Source of the DNA: Prochlorococcus sp. AG-347-G20
GTDB lineage: Bacteria > Cyanobacteriota > Cyanobacteriia > PCC-6307 > Cyanobiaceae
Assembly: GCA_003281645.1 (NCBI GenBank)
Contig: QCBJ01000004.1
Span: 1-64,000, forward strand
Length of the DNA stretch: 64,000 bases
Direction of reading: 5' to 3'
Part shown: positions 44,056 to 54,725 of the stretch, piece after piece
Numbering within the stretch: the stretch's first letter is position 1
Layout of the letters: each line of letters begins with the position of its first letter
Made by a program: the position numbers and the translations under genes
Notes under the pieces: model-generated
The model's input: only the letters and a program-made list of their open reading frames with translations
Told to the model about the DNA's origin: nothing
The model's database searches: none

Positions 44056-45635
44056 GAACTTGTTTTTTTAATAACTAATGAATTTGGATTGGACCAATCG
44101 CCCTTAACTAAATAATCATCATTACCGAAACACATTTCACGGATTATGAAAAATATAGGTTCACTCGCTGAATTATCAAATAATGTTGTTATGTCATTTA
44201 TAGAATATTCTCCTCCTTCATCTAATAAATTACTTACTTTTTGTTGATACTCAATAATATTTGCCGCTGCCTTCTTTCCAGCTTCAACTCCAGGCTGATC
44301 ATATGCATTTATATTTACCAATTCAGCGTAGAAGGAAACTGCCCTCTCAAATAAAGCAATTAAGGCACCTAGTGAAAAACAATTTAATTTTTCTAATGTG
44401 ATAGTGATACTTTGTCTATTTTCACTAGAGAGTGCAGATCTTGTTCCTTGCAAAAAACCAGAAAGATATTCTTTAGGATTCTCTTTCTCATCAAAAATAT
44501 TTGTAGATGGAGAGTCTAATAATTCAATGAAAATACAAAAGAAATTATCAATACCATCTCTCAGTTGCTGAACATAAGCATGTTGATCTGTAGATCCTTT
44601 ATTACCAAAAACGGAAATACCTTGATTAACTACTTCACCATTCCTATTAAATTTCTTACCTAATGATTCCATTACTAATTGCTGAAGATATTTACTAAAT
44701 ACCTGTAGCCTATCTCTATAAGGTAATACGACCATATCTCTCTTTCCCACTCCATCCCCAGTTAAATACCATGCAGATGCTAATAATGCTGCGGGATTAT
44801 TTTTAAAATCAATTGTGCGGGTGGCCTCATCCATTAATAATGCACCTCTAATAAATTCAAATATATTTTCATTTATAAGAGCCAATGGAAGTAATCCAAC
44901 AGAGCTTGTAATACTAGTTCTTCCTCCAACCCAATCTTGCAAATTAAATATTTTTAACCAATTTTCAGAAGTGGCTTTTTTAAATAACTTGCTATGTTTC
45001 ATTGTTATAGCAATAGCATTAGAATTCCATTCAAGAGAATTTTTTTCACAATAACTTTTAATAATTTCCATAGCAATTCTTGGTTCAGGCGTGCCACCTG
45101 ATTTGCTTACTACTACAAATAATGTTGTAGATAATTTTTCAGATAACTCTTCTAACTTTTCGCAAATTAAAAAAGGATCAACGTTATCGATATAAGAAAA
45201 ATTTAAGCCTTTAGAGCACTTCTGAAGTGACTCTGTAATAAGTAATGGGCCTAATCCACTTCCACCAATTCCTATCCATAGAACATCAGTATAGTTCTTA
45301 TTATTCTTATTCCTAATATCTCCATTTAAAATTTGTTTTCCAAATTCAGAGATTTCATTAATATCCGCACTGATCTCATCTGCTATTAATGAAGACGGAG
45401 AAATTGGTGGATTTCTTAGCCAATAATGTCCAACTTGTCTATTTTCATCAATATTCGAGATTGCACCATTTTCTAATTCCTTAATTGATGAAAAAACATC
45501 TACAAATTTCTCTTCTAAATTTTTAATATCTTTACTTGTGAAATTAATTTTGCTTATGTCTAACCAAATATTTAATTTTTTATCAAACCAAAGATAATTA
45601 CAAAATTTATCCCAAGAGTTTAAATCTCCATTCAT
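44052..45635 (-). CDS. pgi: Glucose-6-phosphate isomerase
   Basis: 527 residues, interconverting glucose-6-phosphate and fructose-6-phosphate. The sugar-isomerase core is seen in [35 protein letters not shown], the [20 protein letters not shown] block, and the late [11 protein letters not shown] region. Cyanobacterial form, of normal length, with many lysines. ATG at 45635, divergent from purN by 183 bases. It ends by overlapping leuS by 4 bases. Confidence 0.96.
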   Translation of the reverse strand: MNGDLNSWDKFCNYLWFDKKLNIWLDISKINFTSKDIKNLEEKFVDVFSSIKELENGAISNIDENRQVGHYWLRNPPISPSSLIADEISADINEISEFGKQILNGDIRNKNNKNYTDVLWIGIGGSGLGPLLITESLQKCSKGLNFSYIDNVDPFLICEKLEELSEKLSTTLFVVVSKSGGTPEPRIAMEIIKSYCEKNSLEWNSNAIAITMKHSKLFKKATSENWLKIFNLQDWVGGRTSITSSVGLLPLALINENIFEFIRGALLMDEATRTIDFKNNPAALLASAWYLTGDGVGKRDMVVLPYRDRLQVFSKYLQQLVMESLGKKFNRNGEVVNQGISVFGNKGSTDQHAYVQQLRDGIDNFFCIFIELLDSPSTNIFDEKENPKEYLSGFLQGTRSALSSENRQSITITLEKLNCFSLGALIALFERAVSFYAELVNINAYDQPGVEAGKKAAANIIEYQQKVSNLLDEGGEYSINDITTLFDNSASEPIFFIIREMCFGNDDYLVKGDWSNPNSLVIKKTSS

Positions 45636-45818
45636 TTTATATATTTGTATCTTTTATTTATTATTTAATTATATCTATACGGATAGAACATAGATTTGAA
45701 TCATTTAAATTTGTTTTAATTTTTTATCTTCAATTAAATATGTTATTGAATATAAACAATTAAAGTAGAGGTTTTTTTTTATTTCAAATGAATTTATCAT
45801 TGGATAAAATAAAAAACT

Positions 45819-46475
45819 TTGGATAAATCATTTAATTACATTATTTCACCTGAGATATCTGAATTCAAAAAATTTTCGCCAAAATTAAAGATAGGTGTAC
45901 TCGCTTCTGGGAATGGAACAAACTTTCAAGAGTTGATTAATCTATCAGAAAAAGGAGAATTAGATATAGATATAAAAGTTCTTATTACTAACAAAGATGA
46001 TGCCGGTTGTATAAGAAGAGCTGAAAGTGTAAAAATACCTCACAAAGTAATAAGAAGTAAAGACTTTACGCAAAAAGAGCTATTTGAATTAGAAATTGTA
46101 AATATTTTAATTAATTATGATGTTGAACTGGTTGTAATGGCTGGCTGGATGAAAATTGTCACACCCTTCTTCATTAATAAATTTAAGAATAAAATTATTA
46201 ATATTCACCCATCATTACTTCCAGCATATAAGGGTGGTTCTGCGATAAAGGACTCTATATTAGAGGGGTCAAAAATAACTGGTTGTTCAGTACATTTTGT
46301 TGAAGAGGAGGTAGATAGTGGTTCTTTGATAATGCAAGCTGCATTGTCAATTAGACATGATGATGATATTGAATCACTTACTAAAAGAATACAGATCCTT
46401 GAGCATAAAATTTTACCTCACTCTATCTCTCATGCTGGTTTTTTGATAAGAAGTAATTTTATGGAAAATTATTAG
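45819..46475 (+). CDS. purN: Phosphoribosylglycinamide formyltransferase
   Basis: 218 residues. Uses 10-formyl-tetrahydrofolate for the third purine synthesis step. IGVLASGNGTNFQELI opens the fold, followed by the catalytic IINIHPSLLPAYKGGSAIKD block with the histidine, and GCSVHFVEEEVDSGSLIMQA with the aspartate. About 24 extra residues precede the usual start. TTG start at 45819; the nearest ATG (45788) is out of frame and runs into a stop. The end overlaps the convergent argC end by 17 bases. Confidence 0.93.
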   Translation: MDKSFNYIISPEISEFKKFSPKLKIGVLASGNGTNFQELINLSEKGELDIDIKVLITNKDDAGCIRRAESVKIPHKVIRSKDFTQKELFELEIVNILINYDVELVVMAGWMKIVTPFFINKFKNKIINIHPSLLPAYKGGSAIKDSILEGSKITGCSVHFVEEEVDSGSLIMQAALSIRHDDDIESLTKRIQILEHKILPHSISHAGFLIRSNFMENY

Positions 46476-47514
46476 TTAACTCAAGACCTTCGTCCATTGA
46501 ATATCCACTCATAATATTCAAATTTTGAATTGCTTGCCCAGTCTGTCCTTTTAACAAATTATCAATAACAGATAAAATAATAATCCTTCCATTTCTAATA
46601 TCGACTTTAACAGAAAGGAATATTTGGTTTGTATTTTTAACCCATTTTGTTGATGGGAATGTATCTACAGGTAAGACCTTAATATTTTTGAAATTTCTAT
46701 AATAATTATCCAAAAGAATTCTGCAATCATCAGAAGTTAATCCTGGATCTCTTAATCTCCCATATATAGTAGAATGCATACCCCTTGAAATCGGAACCAA
46801 ATGAGGAGTAAAGAGCAGTTCAATTTTATTTCCAGATATAAAAGATGCTACTTGCTCGATCTCTGAGGTATGTCTATGGTTTATCAATCCATATGCTGAT
46901 AGACCTTCTCCACATTCTGATAAAAGTAGCTTTTGGCTTGGTTCTCGACCACCTCCAGAAGTTCCGCTTTTAGAATCAATCACTATACCTTCATTTTCAA
47001 TAATTCCTTGAGTAAGATAAGGAGCTAATGGAATAAGAGCAGATGTTGGATAACATCCTGGACATGCAATTAATCTTCCTTTTGAAATGGCTTCTTTATT
47101 TATCTCAGGTAGACCATAGACTGCCTCTTTGCATAAATCATCGTCATTCCTTTTATAAATAACAGCTTCTTTGGAATATACTTTTTTCCATTCGTCTAAG
47201 GACTTATATCGGTAATCAGCTGATAAATCAATAACTTTAACTCCTCTATCTAATAATTTTCTTGTCAATGTTGAAGATAGGCCATTTGGTAGGCAAAGCA
47301 ATGCAAAATCTGCCTTTTTTGAAATATTATCTACTGAAATATCTTCTATATAAGGATCATTATCTAGATAAATAAAAGGGAAATTATCATTCCACTTTGA
47401 TCCAGATGTTTTATTACCTCCTAAAAATGTAATTTTGTATTTTTTATTTTTCTTTAATAGATTTACCGCTTGAATACCGCCGTAACCAGTAGCACCTACT
47501 ATTGCAACATTCAT
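46459..47514 (-). CDS. argC: N-acetyl-gamma-glutamyl-phosphate reductase
   Basis: 351 residues, NADPH-dependent third enzyme of arginine synthesis. The Rossmann motif VAIVGATGYGGIQAVNLL opens the protein, the catalytic cysteine is in IACPGCYPTSALIPLAPYL, and the histidine in PHLVPISRGMHSTIY. Normal length and complete. ATG at 47514, divergent from ribBA with about 90 bases of shared promoter space. Confidence 0.97.
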   Translation of the reverse strand: MNVAIVGATGYGGIQAVNLLKKNKKYKITFLGGNKTSGSKWNDNFPFIYLDNDPYIEDISVDNISKKADFALLCLPNGLSSTLTRKLLDRGVKVIDLSADYRYKSLDEWKKVYSKEAVIYKRNDDDLCKEAVYGLPEINKEAISKGRLIACPGCYPTSALIPLAPYLTQGIIENEGIVIDSKSGTSGGGREPSQKLLLSECGEGLSAYGLINHRHTSEIEQVASFISGNKIELLFTPHLVPISRGMHSTIYGRLRDPGLTSDDCRILLDNYYRNFKNIKVLPVDTFPSTKWVKNTNQIFLSVKVDIRNGRIIILSVIDNLLKGQTGQAIQNLNIMSGYSMDEGLELTNNFP

Positions 47515-47602
47515 TTCTTTGAATTGGCAGACTTTGAGATAGGATTATAAAGTGTTGAATTAAAGATAACTAAAACACTATTTTTCTATATTGATAGGAA
47601 TA

Positions 47603-49327
47603 ATGAAAGAAACAAGTCCCAAATCAAATAATGGAACAATTTTGGATATAAATGAATCTTTTAAAATTGAATTTGATCCCATAAGTGATGCCTTGGCAGC
47701 GATAAGAAATGGTGAATGCATAATTGTTGTAGATGATGAAAGAAGAGAAAATGAAGGAGATTTAATATGTGCGGCGCAGTTTGCAACTCCACAGCAAATT
47801 AATTTTATGGCTACCGAGGGACGTGGTCTTATATGCCTAGCTATGCAAGGTGAAAAGCTTGACTCTTTGGATTTGCCATTAATGGTAGACAGAAATACAG
47901 ATGAAAATCAAACAGCTTTTACAATATCAATTGATGCTGGACCTGAAAATAATGTTACTACTGGAATTTCAGCTGAAGACAGGGCAAAGACGATTCAAGT
48001 TGCTATAAACCCAAATACAAAACCTGATGATTTAAGGAGGCCAGGACATATTTTTCCATTAAGAGCTAAAAAAGGTGGAGTATTAAAAAGGGCAGGTCAT
48101 ACCGAAGCTGCAGTAGATATTGCGGCGATGTCAGGTCTTTATCCCGCTGGAGTGATTTGTGAAATACAAAATCCTGACGGTTCCATGTCGAGACTTCCAC
48201 AACTTAAAGAGTATGCAAAACAGTGGGGAATGAAATTAATATCCATCGCTGATTTAATAAGTTATCGATTTCAAACTGAGAGATTTGTTTTTAGAAAATC
48301 CGACGCTGTTCTTCCAAGTATTTTTGGTAATTTCAAAGCTTATGGATATGTTAATGAACTTGATGGTTCAGAGCACGTTGCATTAGTTAAACAAAAATCA
48401 TCAAAATTAAGTGAACCTGTATTAGTAAGAATGCACTCAGAATGCTTAACTGGAGATGCATTTGGATCATTACGTTGTGATTGTAGACCGCAGTTAGAAG
48501 CTGCTTTATCAAGAATAGAAAAGGAGGAAGAGGGTGTTGTTGTTTACTTAAGACAAGAAGGAAGAGGTATTGGTCTAATAAATAAATTAAAAGCATATAG
48601 CTTACAGGATGGTGGATTAGACACTGTAGAAGCTAATGAAAAATTAGGTTTTCCAGCTGATCTCAGAAATTATGGAGTTGGAGCACAGATATTAACCGAT
48701 CTAGGGATAAAGAAACTAAAACTACTTACAAACAATCCTAGAAAGATTGCTGGATTAGGTGGTTATGGAATAGAGGTTATTGAGAGAGTTCCATTAGTAA
48801 TTTGTCCAAACGACAATAATGCAGAATATTTGAGTGTTAAAAAAACGAAACTAGGCCACATGATAGATGATGATAATCCTAATTCCAGGGATATCGATCC
48901 ATTTATATCAATTTTTATTGACGGAAAATATAAATCTATTGATCTAGTTCCAATAAAAAATAATGTTATAAAATTCTGTAGTAATAAGAACATTAATATT
49001 AAATTGGAAAGTACTCCAAGATTATTGGCATTTTGGAATCGACCAAAGTTAGTTTGGCGCATTTTACATGATCAGAATAGAACCAATTCCAACATTACTG
49101 ATGAAGAAATAAAGAATATAGAATTATTTATTCAGTTTTTATCAAATTATGAAAAAAGTACAAAGATTGGAATAATTATTTCTCGAAACATTGAACAAGC
49201 ACTACACCCAAAAAGTAGCATCAAATTAATCAATACTAAATTTACTATTAACAATGAAATATTATATTCATCAACCAGAAAATTTAATCTAGATAAAGAA
49301 ACATTTAGTATTGTTTTTGAAGGCTAA
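47603..49327 (+). CDS. ribBA: Bifunctional riboflavin enzyme RibBA with C-terminal extension
   Basis: 574 residues from the ATG at 47603 (a TTG 12 bases earlier is also in frame). N-terminal 3,4-dihydroxy-2-butanone-4-phosphate synthase: [20 protein letters not shown] and the late [12 protein letters not shown]. Then GTP cyclohydrolase II with zinc cysteines in [18 protein letters not shown] and the RQEGRGIGL loop. After KLGHMI, where the cyclohydrolase normally ends, about 153 further Lys/Asn/Ile-rich residues follow with no known domain. No FMN riboswitch is evident in the short leader. Confidence 0.93.
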   Translation: MKETSPKSNNGTILDINESFKIEFDPISDALAAIRNGECIIVVDDERRENEGDLICAAQFATPQQINFMATEGRGLICLAMQGEKLDSLDLPLMVDRNTDENQTAFTISIDAGPENNVTTGISAEDRAKTIQVAINPNTKPDDLRRPGHIFPLRAKKGGVLKRAGHTEAAVDIAAMSGLYPAGVICEIQNPDGSMSRLPQLKEYAKQWGMKLISIADLISYRFQTERFVFRKSDAVLPSIFGNFKAYGYVNELDGSEHVALVKQKSSKLSEPVLVRMHSECLTGDAFGSLRCDCRPQLEAALSRIEKEEEGVVVYLRQEGRGIGLINKLKAYSLQDGGLDTVEANEKLGFPADLRNYGVGAQILTDLGIKKLKLLTNNPRKIAGLGGYGIEVIERVPLVICPNDNNAEYLSVKKTKLGHMIDDDNPNSRDIDPFISIFIDGKYKSIDLVPIKNNVIKFCSNKNINIKLESTPRLLAFWNRPKLVWRILHDQNRTNSNITDEEIKNIELFIQFLSNYEKSTKIGIIISRNIEQALHPKSSIKLINTKFTINNEILYSSTRKFNLDKETFSIVFEG

Positions 49328-49331
49328 ATTA

Positions 49332-49769
49332 CTATTTTAAAGTAGCTTTTAGAATTTTTGAACCATTTGTAAGTTTTAACACTACTTCCATATCATCTGT
49401 TTTACCAAAAACAGTATGAACCCCATCGAGATGAGGCTGTGGTTCATAAACTATAAAAAACTGACTACCACCTGTATCCTTTCCTGCATGAGCCATAGAA
49501 AGAGAACCTTTTAGATGTTTATTGGAATTAATTTCACATTTAATATTATATCCAGGGCCTCCAGTTCCAGGCATACCAGATGCTCCTTCACGAGTATTTG
49601 GACATCCACCCTGAGCCATAAATCCAGGTATGACTCTGTGAAACGCTAGACCATCATAAAACCCATCACTTATCAAATTCGTGAAGTTTTTAACTGTATT
49701 AGGTGCGTCTTCAGAGAAAAATTCAATATTTATGTTTCCAACTTCTGTCTCAAATAATGCAGTTGTCAT
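49332..49769 (-). CDS. Cyclophilin-type peptidyl-prolyl isomerase
   Basis: A 145-residue cytoplasmic single-domain cyclophilin catalysing cis-trans isomerisation at prolines. The active-site arginine is in [20 protein letters not shown], followed by [20 protein letters not shown] and the tryptophan-replaced [11 protein letters not shown]. No signal peptide. It is last in the dnaK-dnaJ-DUF3110 direction, 33 bases after DUF3110's stop, and ends 4 bases after ribBA, convergently. ATG at 49769. Confidence 0.95.
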   Translation of the reverse strand: MTTALFETEVGNINIEFFSEDAPNTVKNFTNLISDGFYDGLAFHRVIPGFMAQGGCPNTREGASGMPGTGGPGYNIKCEINSNKHLKGSLSMAHAGKDTGGSQFFIVYEPQPHLDGVHTVFGKTDDMEVVLKLTNGSKILKATLK

Positions 49770-49802
49770 GTTTTATTTGTTTAATAATTTATATTTTAAT
49801 AG

Positions 49803-50186
49803 CTAAAGCAACTTTTCAAGGTTTTCCTTAATGGTATTTATATCAATCTTATCTTTATTACTATTTTTGTCTTCCTCCCAATTTTCAACTTCTATGTTTT
49901 TCTGGGGTGGTGAAATTAATAACCTATCTTCCGCGGTTTTAGGTATAAAATTTTTTTCTACTAATTTGAATTCATAATCTAATTTAATGCAGAAATCCTT
50001 TATTTCCTCTATGTTGATCATCTCAACTGTTGGTAAAGGAAAATCTTGAGCTTCTAGTAGACCACAATATCTTGTTGCATCATCCTTATCTTCAAACATA
50101 AGAACAATTGTCCTTCCTTTAAGTTCGATTGAATGAATTCCTTCCTTATCTGTTCCTGAGTTATATAAAAGAACAAATATGTTCAT
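49803..50186 (-). CDS. DUF3110 family protein
   Basis: A 127-residue protein of DUF3110, found in cyanobacteria and plants. The conserved N-terminal block MNIFVLLYNSGTDKEGIHSI is followed by VLMFEDKDDATRYCGLLEAQ and FPLPTVEMINIEEIKDFCI. The C-terminal 40 residues are charged and variable. Function unknown. It lies 35 bases after dnaJ and 33 before the cyclophilin gene, all on the minus strand, which places it among protein-folding genes. ATG at 50186. Confidence 0.8.
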   Translation of the reverse strand: MNIFVLLYNSGTDKEGIHSIELKGRTIVLMFEDKDDATRYCGLLEAQDFPLPTVEMINIEEIKDFCIKLDYEFKLVEKNFIPKTAEDRLLISPPQKNIEVENWEEDKNSNKDKIDINTIKENLEKLL

Positions 50187-50221
50187 AAATAGCGATTTTT
50201 TATCAATTATATATTATTTAA

Positions 50222-51148
50222 TTAAGAATCAGAAAGTGATAATTCTTGTAATCTTGTATATAAAGCAATTTCTTCATCATTAATATCAGCAGGTATGACT
50301 ACCAAGATTTCAACATATTGATCACCTACATTATCTTCGAAAGTTAAACCCCTACCTTTCAAACGTAACATTCTTCCCGTAGATGATTTTGGTGGTACTT
50401 GAAGTGTGACATTTCCATCAAGGGTAGGGACCTCTACTGCACAACCAAGAAGAGCATCATGAGGAAATAACTCTAATTTATAAATAACTCTTAAACCATC
50501 AATCTTTAGACCACTTTCTGTTTGAACTTTTAACTGTAGATAATGATCTTTACCTCCTCTTGCGATATTTTCAAGTCTTAATCGCCATCCATCACCAGCA
50601 AAAGGAGGTGTATCAACTTCTACTACTGTTTCATCTTCAAGCTCTATTAAAATTGAGGATCCATTTAAGGCCTCAGAAGGAGTTAATTCAATAATTGTCT
50701 CAATATCTTGGTCAACTTTAACTGGAGGCGGCTCTTCTGGAGAGGTTGTAGGATATTCATAATTATTGAATTCATCATTATTTGTATTTATCAATTCATC
50801 ATCAAACGGTTCATTATCATATTCCTCGTAGTTCTTTGAAGAGTATTCATATCCAAATAATGAATCAAGATAATCTTGAAAATCAGGAAAACCTGTCTTG
50901 AAATTATTATTTTCGTAATCATCCTTGACATTTTCATCCGAACTATTTTTCCTTATATTGGGATCACTTAGACATTCGTATGCTTCGTTAATTAATTTAA
51001 ATCTTTCTTCTGCATTAAGATCATTTTTATTTAAATCTGGATGCCATTTTCTTGCTTCTCTTCGAAAGGCCTTTTTAAGTTCTTTATCATCGAAATCGGG
51101 AGATAAACCCAATATCGATAAATAGTCATTTTTAGAGGAAGTAGTCAT
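50222..51148 (-). CDS. dnaJ: DnaJ-type co-chaperone without zinc finger
   Basis: 308 residues from the ATG at 51148; the frame is open to 51181 but homology starts at [16 protein letters not shown]. The J domain has the HPD in RKWHPDLNKND, then an acidic Asn/Glu/Tyr-rich linker (about 80-160) and the two substrate-binding beta domains (SIVIEL-like, and LLGCAVEVPTLDGNVTLQVP). The cysteine-rich zinc domain of type I DnaJ is missing, so this is type II (CbpA-like). The start overlaps the end of dnaK by 17 bases, so the pair is translationally coupled. Confidence 0.93.
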   Translation of the reverse strand: MTTSSKNDYLSILGLSPDFDDKELKKAFRREARKWHPDLNKNDLNAEERFKLINEAYECLSDPNIRKNSSDENVKDDYENNNFKTGFPDFQDYLDSLFGYEYSSKNYEEYDNEPFDDELINTNNDEFNNYEYPTTSPEEPPPVKVDQDIETIIELTPSEALNGSSILIELEDETVVEVDTPPFAGDGWRLRLENIARGGKDHYLQLKVQTESGLKIDGLRVIYKLELFPHDALLGCAVEVPTLDGNVTLQVPPKSSTGRMLRLKGRGLTFEDNVGDQYVEILVVIPADINDEEIALYTRLQELSLSDS

Positions 51149-53129
51149 TGTCCCATGGATCATCGTCCCTAGAATTACCATACCTCGAATTTCTATAATT
51201 TCTATTCATTTGATTATCCCAAGGATCATCATCCCAATAATCATCAGAAAAGAGTTCATCCTTTAATGATCCAAATGTATTTTTAATGCCTTGTATGGGA
51301 TTATTATCAGTTTTCTTTTCTGCCGCAAATTTTCTGTTTAAGCCAAATAATGCTTCTTGAAGAGCACTTACTGAAATTTCTAATTCTTGAGGATCATCGT
51401 CATCTATATAATCTTCAACATCTTGAATGGCTAATTCAACAGCTCTTTTTTGCCTTTCGGCCCCATAAGGTCCAAATTCTAATGAAGCATCCCTAAGTCT
51501 TCTCTCAGCTTGCGCAATAAGAGTTAAAGCACTATTTTTTCTATCAATTACAGATCTTCTCTTCCTATCTTCATTAGCTTTTGCTTTAGCTTCTTCAATT
51601 ATCGAATTTATTTCTTGTTCATTTAAATTAGAACCTCCAGAAATTGAAACTGTTTGCTTTCTTCCAGTTGTTCTATCAGTTGCACTTACTTCTAAAAGAC
51701 CATTAGCATCAATATCAAATGCTACCTGGACTTGAGGAATTCCTCTAGGAGCTGGAGGTATTCCTGATAGTCTAAATTTACCAAGTGATTTATTTTCAGA
51801 GGCTAAAGGTCTTTCTCCCTGCCGCACCTGAACAACCACAGAAGATTGATTAGCTTCAGAAGTACTAAAAACATCAGATTGTCTGACTGGTATTGGCGTA
51901 TTACGAGGAATAAGTACTTTCATAAGACCACCAATAGTTTCTAGACCTAAAGATAAGGGAGTAACGTCATTTAGTAGTAAATCTTGTAAATCACCACTAA
52001 TAATTCCAGTTTGTATCGCAGCTCCTACTGCAACGACTTCATCAGGATTAACAGATTGACAAGGATCATTTGGAACAAGAGTCTTTACTAATTGTTGAAC
52101 CATTGGGATTCTTGTGCTACCACCTACAAGAACTACCTCATCAATATCTTCTGCGTTCCATCCAGAATCATCTAAAGCAATTTGAACAGGCTCTAACAAT
52201 CTATCTAGTAAATCTTGTGATAATGATTCAAATATTTTTCTATCTATAGTTTCTTCAATATGTAACGGCCCCTCATTACTTGTTGTGATAAATGGTAGAG
52301 ATATTTTTGTTTTTTGCAATCCTGATAATTCACATTTAGCTTTTTCAGCAGCCTCAGTTAATCTCTGTAAAGCTTGTCTATCCCTTCTTAGATCAATATC
52401 ATGTTTAGCAAGAAATTTTTCTGCAAGCCAATCAACAATTTTTGAATCAAAATTGTTTCCTCCTAGCTGTGTATCACCACATGTGGCTTTAACATCAAAT
52501 ACACCATTGGAAATTTTTAATAATGAGACATCAAATGTTCCTCCTCCTAAATCAAAAACCAAAACGTTATTAGAAGAACTTTTTTCAAAACCATAAGCAA
52601 GAGCAGCGGCAGTAGGTTCATTTAGAATTCTATCTACTTTAATACCAGCTAATATTGCAGAGTCCTTTGTAGCTTGCCTTTGAGATTCATTAAAGTAAGC
52701 AGGGACAGTGATAACTGCAGAATCAACAGTATCTCCCAGATATGTTTCAGCATCATTAATTAATTTTCTAATCAATGAGCTCACTAATTCTTCTGGTGCA
52801 TACTCTCTTTCAGTATTTGGACTAAGAACTCTAACGCTTCCATTGGTATTAGCCTTTACGTTATAAGGAACAGAAATACTATTATCATCTAATTCATCCC
52901 AGTCACTGCCAATAAATCTTTTTAGGTTATAAAAGGTATTCTTAGGATTTAGAACAAGTTGTCTTCTTGCTTGGTCTCCTATTACTATTTCCTTGTCTTT
53001 TGTAAATCCAACTATGGAAGGTGTAGTTCTAGAACCCTCAGAATTTGCAATAACAATTGGACGACCAGCTTCTATTACTCCGATAACAGAGTTAGTGGTA
53101 CCTAAATCAATTCCAACTATTTGCCCCAT
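51132..53129 (-). CDS. dnaK: Chaperone DnaK (Hsp70)
   Basis: 665 residues. [20 protein letters not shown] (about 5-24) and [17 protein letters not shown] mark the ATPase domain; [20 protein letters not shown] is another signature. The substrate-binding domain ([20 protein letters not shown]) and lid helices follow. The C-terminus is unusual: acidic, with DDPWDN repeated and DYFL as the final residues instead of the EEVD-like or lysine-rich end. The N-terminus and length are standard. It is cotranscribed with dnaJ. Cyanobacteria carry two to three DnaK paralogues; which one this is cannot be told. Confidence 0.96.
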   Translation of the reverse strand: MGQIVGIDLGTTNSVIGVIEAGRPIVIANSEGSRTTPSIVGFTKDKEIVIGDQARRQLVLNPKNTFYNLKRFIGSDWDELDDNSISVPYNVKANTNGSVRVLSPNTEREYAPEELVSSLIRKLINDAETYLGDTVDSAVITVPAYFNESQRQATKDSAILAGIKVDRILNEPTAAALAYGFEKSSSNNVLVFDLGGGTFDVSLLKISNGVFDVKATCGDTQLGGNNFDSKIVDWLAEKFLAKHDIDLRRDRQALQRLTEAAEKAKCELSGLQKTKISLPFITTSNEGPLHIEETIDRKIFESLSQDLLDRLLEPVQIALDDSGWNAEDIDEVVLVGGSTRIPMVQQLVKTLVPNDPCQSVNPDEVVAVGAAIQTGIISGDLQDLLLNDVTPLSLGLETIGGLMKVLIPRNTPIPVRQSDVFSTSEANQSSVVVQVRQGERPLASENKSLGKFRLSGIPPAPRGIPQVQVAFDIDANGLLEVSATDRTTGRKQTVSISGGSNLNEQEINSIIEEAKAKANEDRKRRSVIDRKNSALTLIAQAERRLRDASLEFGPYGAERQKRAVELAIQDVEDYIDDDDPQELEISVSALQEALFGLNRKFAAEKKTDNNPIQGIKNTFGSLKDELFSDDYWDDDPWDNQMNRNYRNSRYGNSRDDDPWDNDYFL

Positions 53130-53342
53130 GATTTTAGATCGCTAAATTAAAGCAAAATTTACTAATAATTTAATTAATTTTTATTTTAGATATTTACATA
53201 TAATAATAAAAATCAAATATTTTCAACTTAATTTAAATAAATAAGATTATTTAAAACTTGTCAAAAAGATTATTATCTATTTAAAACATTTTTTACAGAT
53301 TAAAGGTGTTGATGTATTTAACCAGCATAAACTAATATATAA

Positions 53343-53429
53343 CGGAGAGAGAGGGATTCGAACCCTCGATAAAGTTGCCCCTATACAGCATTTCCAGTGC
53401 TGCGCCTTCAACCACTCGGCCACCTCTCC
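53343..53429 (-). tRNA. tRNA-Ser (GGA anticodon)
   Basis: 87 bases on the minus strand fold as a class II tRNA with a long variable arm. The acceptor GGAGAGG pairs with TCTCTCC (one G-U) and the discriminator base is G. The D arm is GCCGAG...GAAGGC-like, the T arm is GAGGG-TTCGAAT-CCCTC, and CTGGAAA gives anticodon GGA. It lies between dnaK and the divergent ferredoxin gene. No CCA is encoded. Confidence 0.96.
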
Positions 53430-53478
53430 CAAGATAACCATTTTAACCCTTGATCATCCCATTTTTGAGGAAAGTTAT

Positions 53479-53853
53479 TTGAATAAGACTTTCACAGTCA
53501 CCATTAAAAATAAGAAAACCGGAAAGGTCTACCAAGAGCAGGTTAATAGTGATCAGTACATTCTTAAGGAATTTGAAAAAAAAGGTTTCAAACTTGCATT
53601 TTCGTGTAGAAATGGTTGCTGTACAAGTTGTGCAGTTAAAATAATATCTGGCACTTTGCTACAACCTGAAGCAATGGGTGTATCACAAGCCTTAAAAGAT
53701 AAAGGTTATGCGCTTCTTTGTGTCGCTAAAGCAACTTCAGATCTTGAGGTTGAAACTACATATGAAGATGAAGTTTACGATTTGCAATTTGGACAATATT
53801 TTGGGAGAGGAAATACAAGAATTGCGCCGCCTTGGGAATTTGAGGAAGATTAA
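53479..53853 (+). CDS. Plant-type [2Fe-2S] ferredoxin
   Basis: A 124-residue electron carrier. The four cluster cysteines have plant-type spacing: C43-x4-C48-x2-C51 (FSCRNGCCTSC) and C81 (LLCVAK). There are about 20 residues beyond the usual ferredoxin end, reading FGQYFGRGNTRIAPPWEFEED. The N-terminal strand MNKTFTVTIKNKKTGKVY is normal. Probably one of several non-PetF ferredoxins. TTG start at 53479; an ATG is not available upstream. It is 5 bases before the inositol phosphatase gene. Confidence 0.9.
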   Translation: MNKTFTVTIKNKKTGKVYQEQVNSDQYILKEFEKKGFKLAFSCRNGCCTSCAVKIISGTLLQPEAMGVSQALKDKGYALLCVAKATSDLEVETTYEDEVYDLQFGQYFGRGNTRIAPPWEFEED

Positions 53854-53858
53854 TTATT

Positions 53859-54707
53859 ATGTTTGAATTAAGTGAAATAAACGAAATTGTAAATCAAGTA
53901 AACTTATCCAGCCTATATGAAATAGCCAAGAATTCCGCTCTAATTGGTAATGAAATTCTAAAAATTAATTACAATAAAATTCAGAAAATATCATCAAAGG
54001 GTAGGAAAGGTGATCTAGTAACAAATGTAGATTTGGAAGTTGAAAATAAAATAAAAGAATATTTATTAGAAGAGACCCCAAACATATCAATCAATGCAGA
54101 GGAATCAGGGAAATTAAACAAATCCTCGGATTTAACATGGTGTATAGACCCATTAGACGGGACAACAAATTATTCTCATGGATATCCATTTTTTGGAACT
54201 TCTATTGGCCTTGTATATAAAAACAAACCAATTATAGGGGCTATATCAGTACCTTATTTAAATGAATTATATTCAGCCTGTATCGGTTTAGGGTCATTCT
54301 GCAATGATAGTGAACTTAAAGTATCGAATCCTTCTAAACTTTCTGATAGCCTACTTGTAACTGGTTTCTCTTATGACAGATTTGAAACAGAGGATAATAA
54401 TTATGCTGAATTTTGTTATTTAACACATAAAACTAGAGGTGTCAGGAGAGGAGGAGCAGCAGCAGTTGACTTAGCATTTGTTGCCTCAGGCAAGGTCGAT
54501 GGATATTGGGAAAGAGGATTGGAGGTATGGGACCTCGCAGCCGGTGCTATCATTGTAAACGAGGCTGGTGGAATTATTTCAGATTATCCATCAGGCAAAT
54601 TTAATTTAAGTTCTGGAAGGATTTTAGCTTGTTCTCCCAGCCTTGAAAATGAATTAAAAAATGAACTAGATAAAGTTACTCCTTTTAATAAAAAACTCTA
54701 TACCTAA
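53859..54707 (+). CDS. Inositol monophosphatase family protein
   Basis: 282 residues of the inositol monophosphatase/FBPase superfamily, a Mg-dependent phosphatase. The metal ligands are seen in INAEESGKLN, CIDPLDGTTNYSHGYPFFGT (about residues 102-121) and EVWDLAAGAIIVNEAGGII near 225-245. The substrate may be myo-inositol-1-phosphate or another sugar phosphate; which one is uncertain. It follows the ferredoxin gene by 5 bases and precedes hisZ by 18, so the three form an operon. ATG at 53859. Confidence 0.88.
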   Translation: MFELSEINEIVNQVNLSSLYEIAKNSALIGNEILKINYNKIQKISSKGRKGDLVTNVDLEVENKIKEYLLEETPNISINAEESGKLNKSSDLTWCIDPLDGTTNYSHGYPFFGTSIGLVYKNKPIIGAISVPYLNELYSACIGLGSFCNDSELKVSNPSKLSDSLLVTGFSYDRFETEDNNYAEFCYLTHKTRGVRRGGAAAVDLAFVASGKVDGYWERGLEVWDLAAGAIIVNEAGGIISDYPSGKFNLSSGRILACSPSLENELKNELDKVTPFNKKLYT

Positions 54708-54725
54708 AATTCGTTAAATATTAAA

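Noticed and set aside
47528..47602. FMN riboswitch upstream of ribBA
   Set aside because: The space between argC and ribBA is under 90 bases and shows none of the conserved FMN-aptamer blocks.
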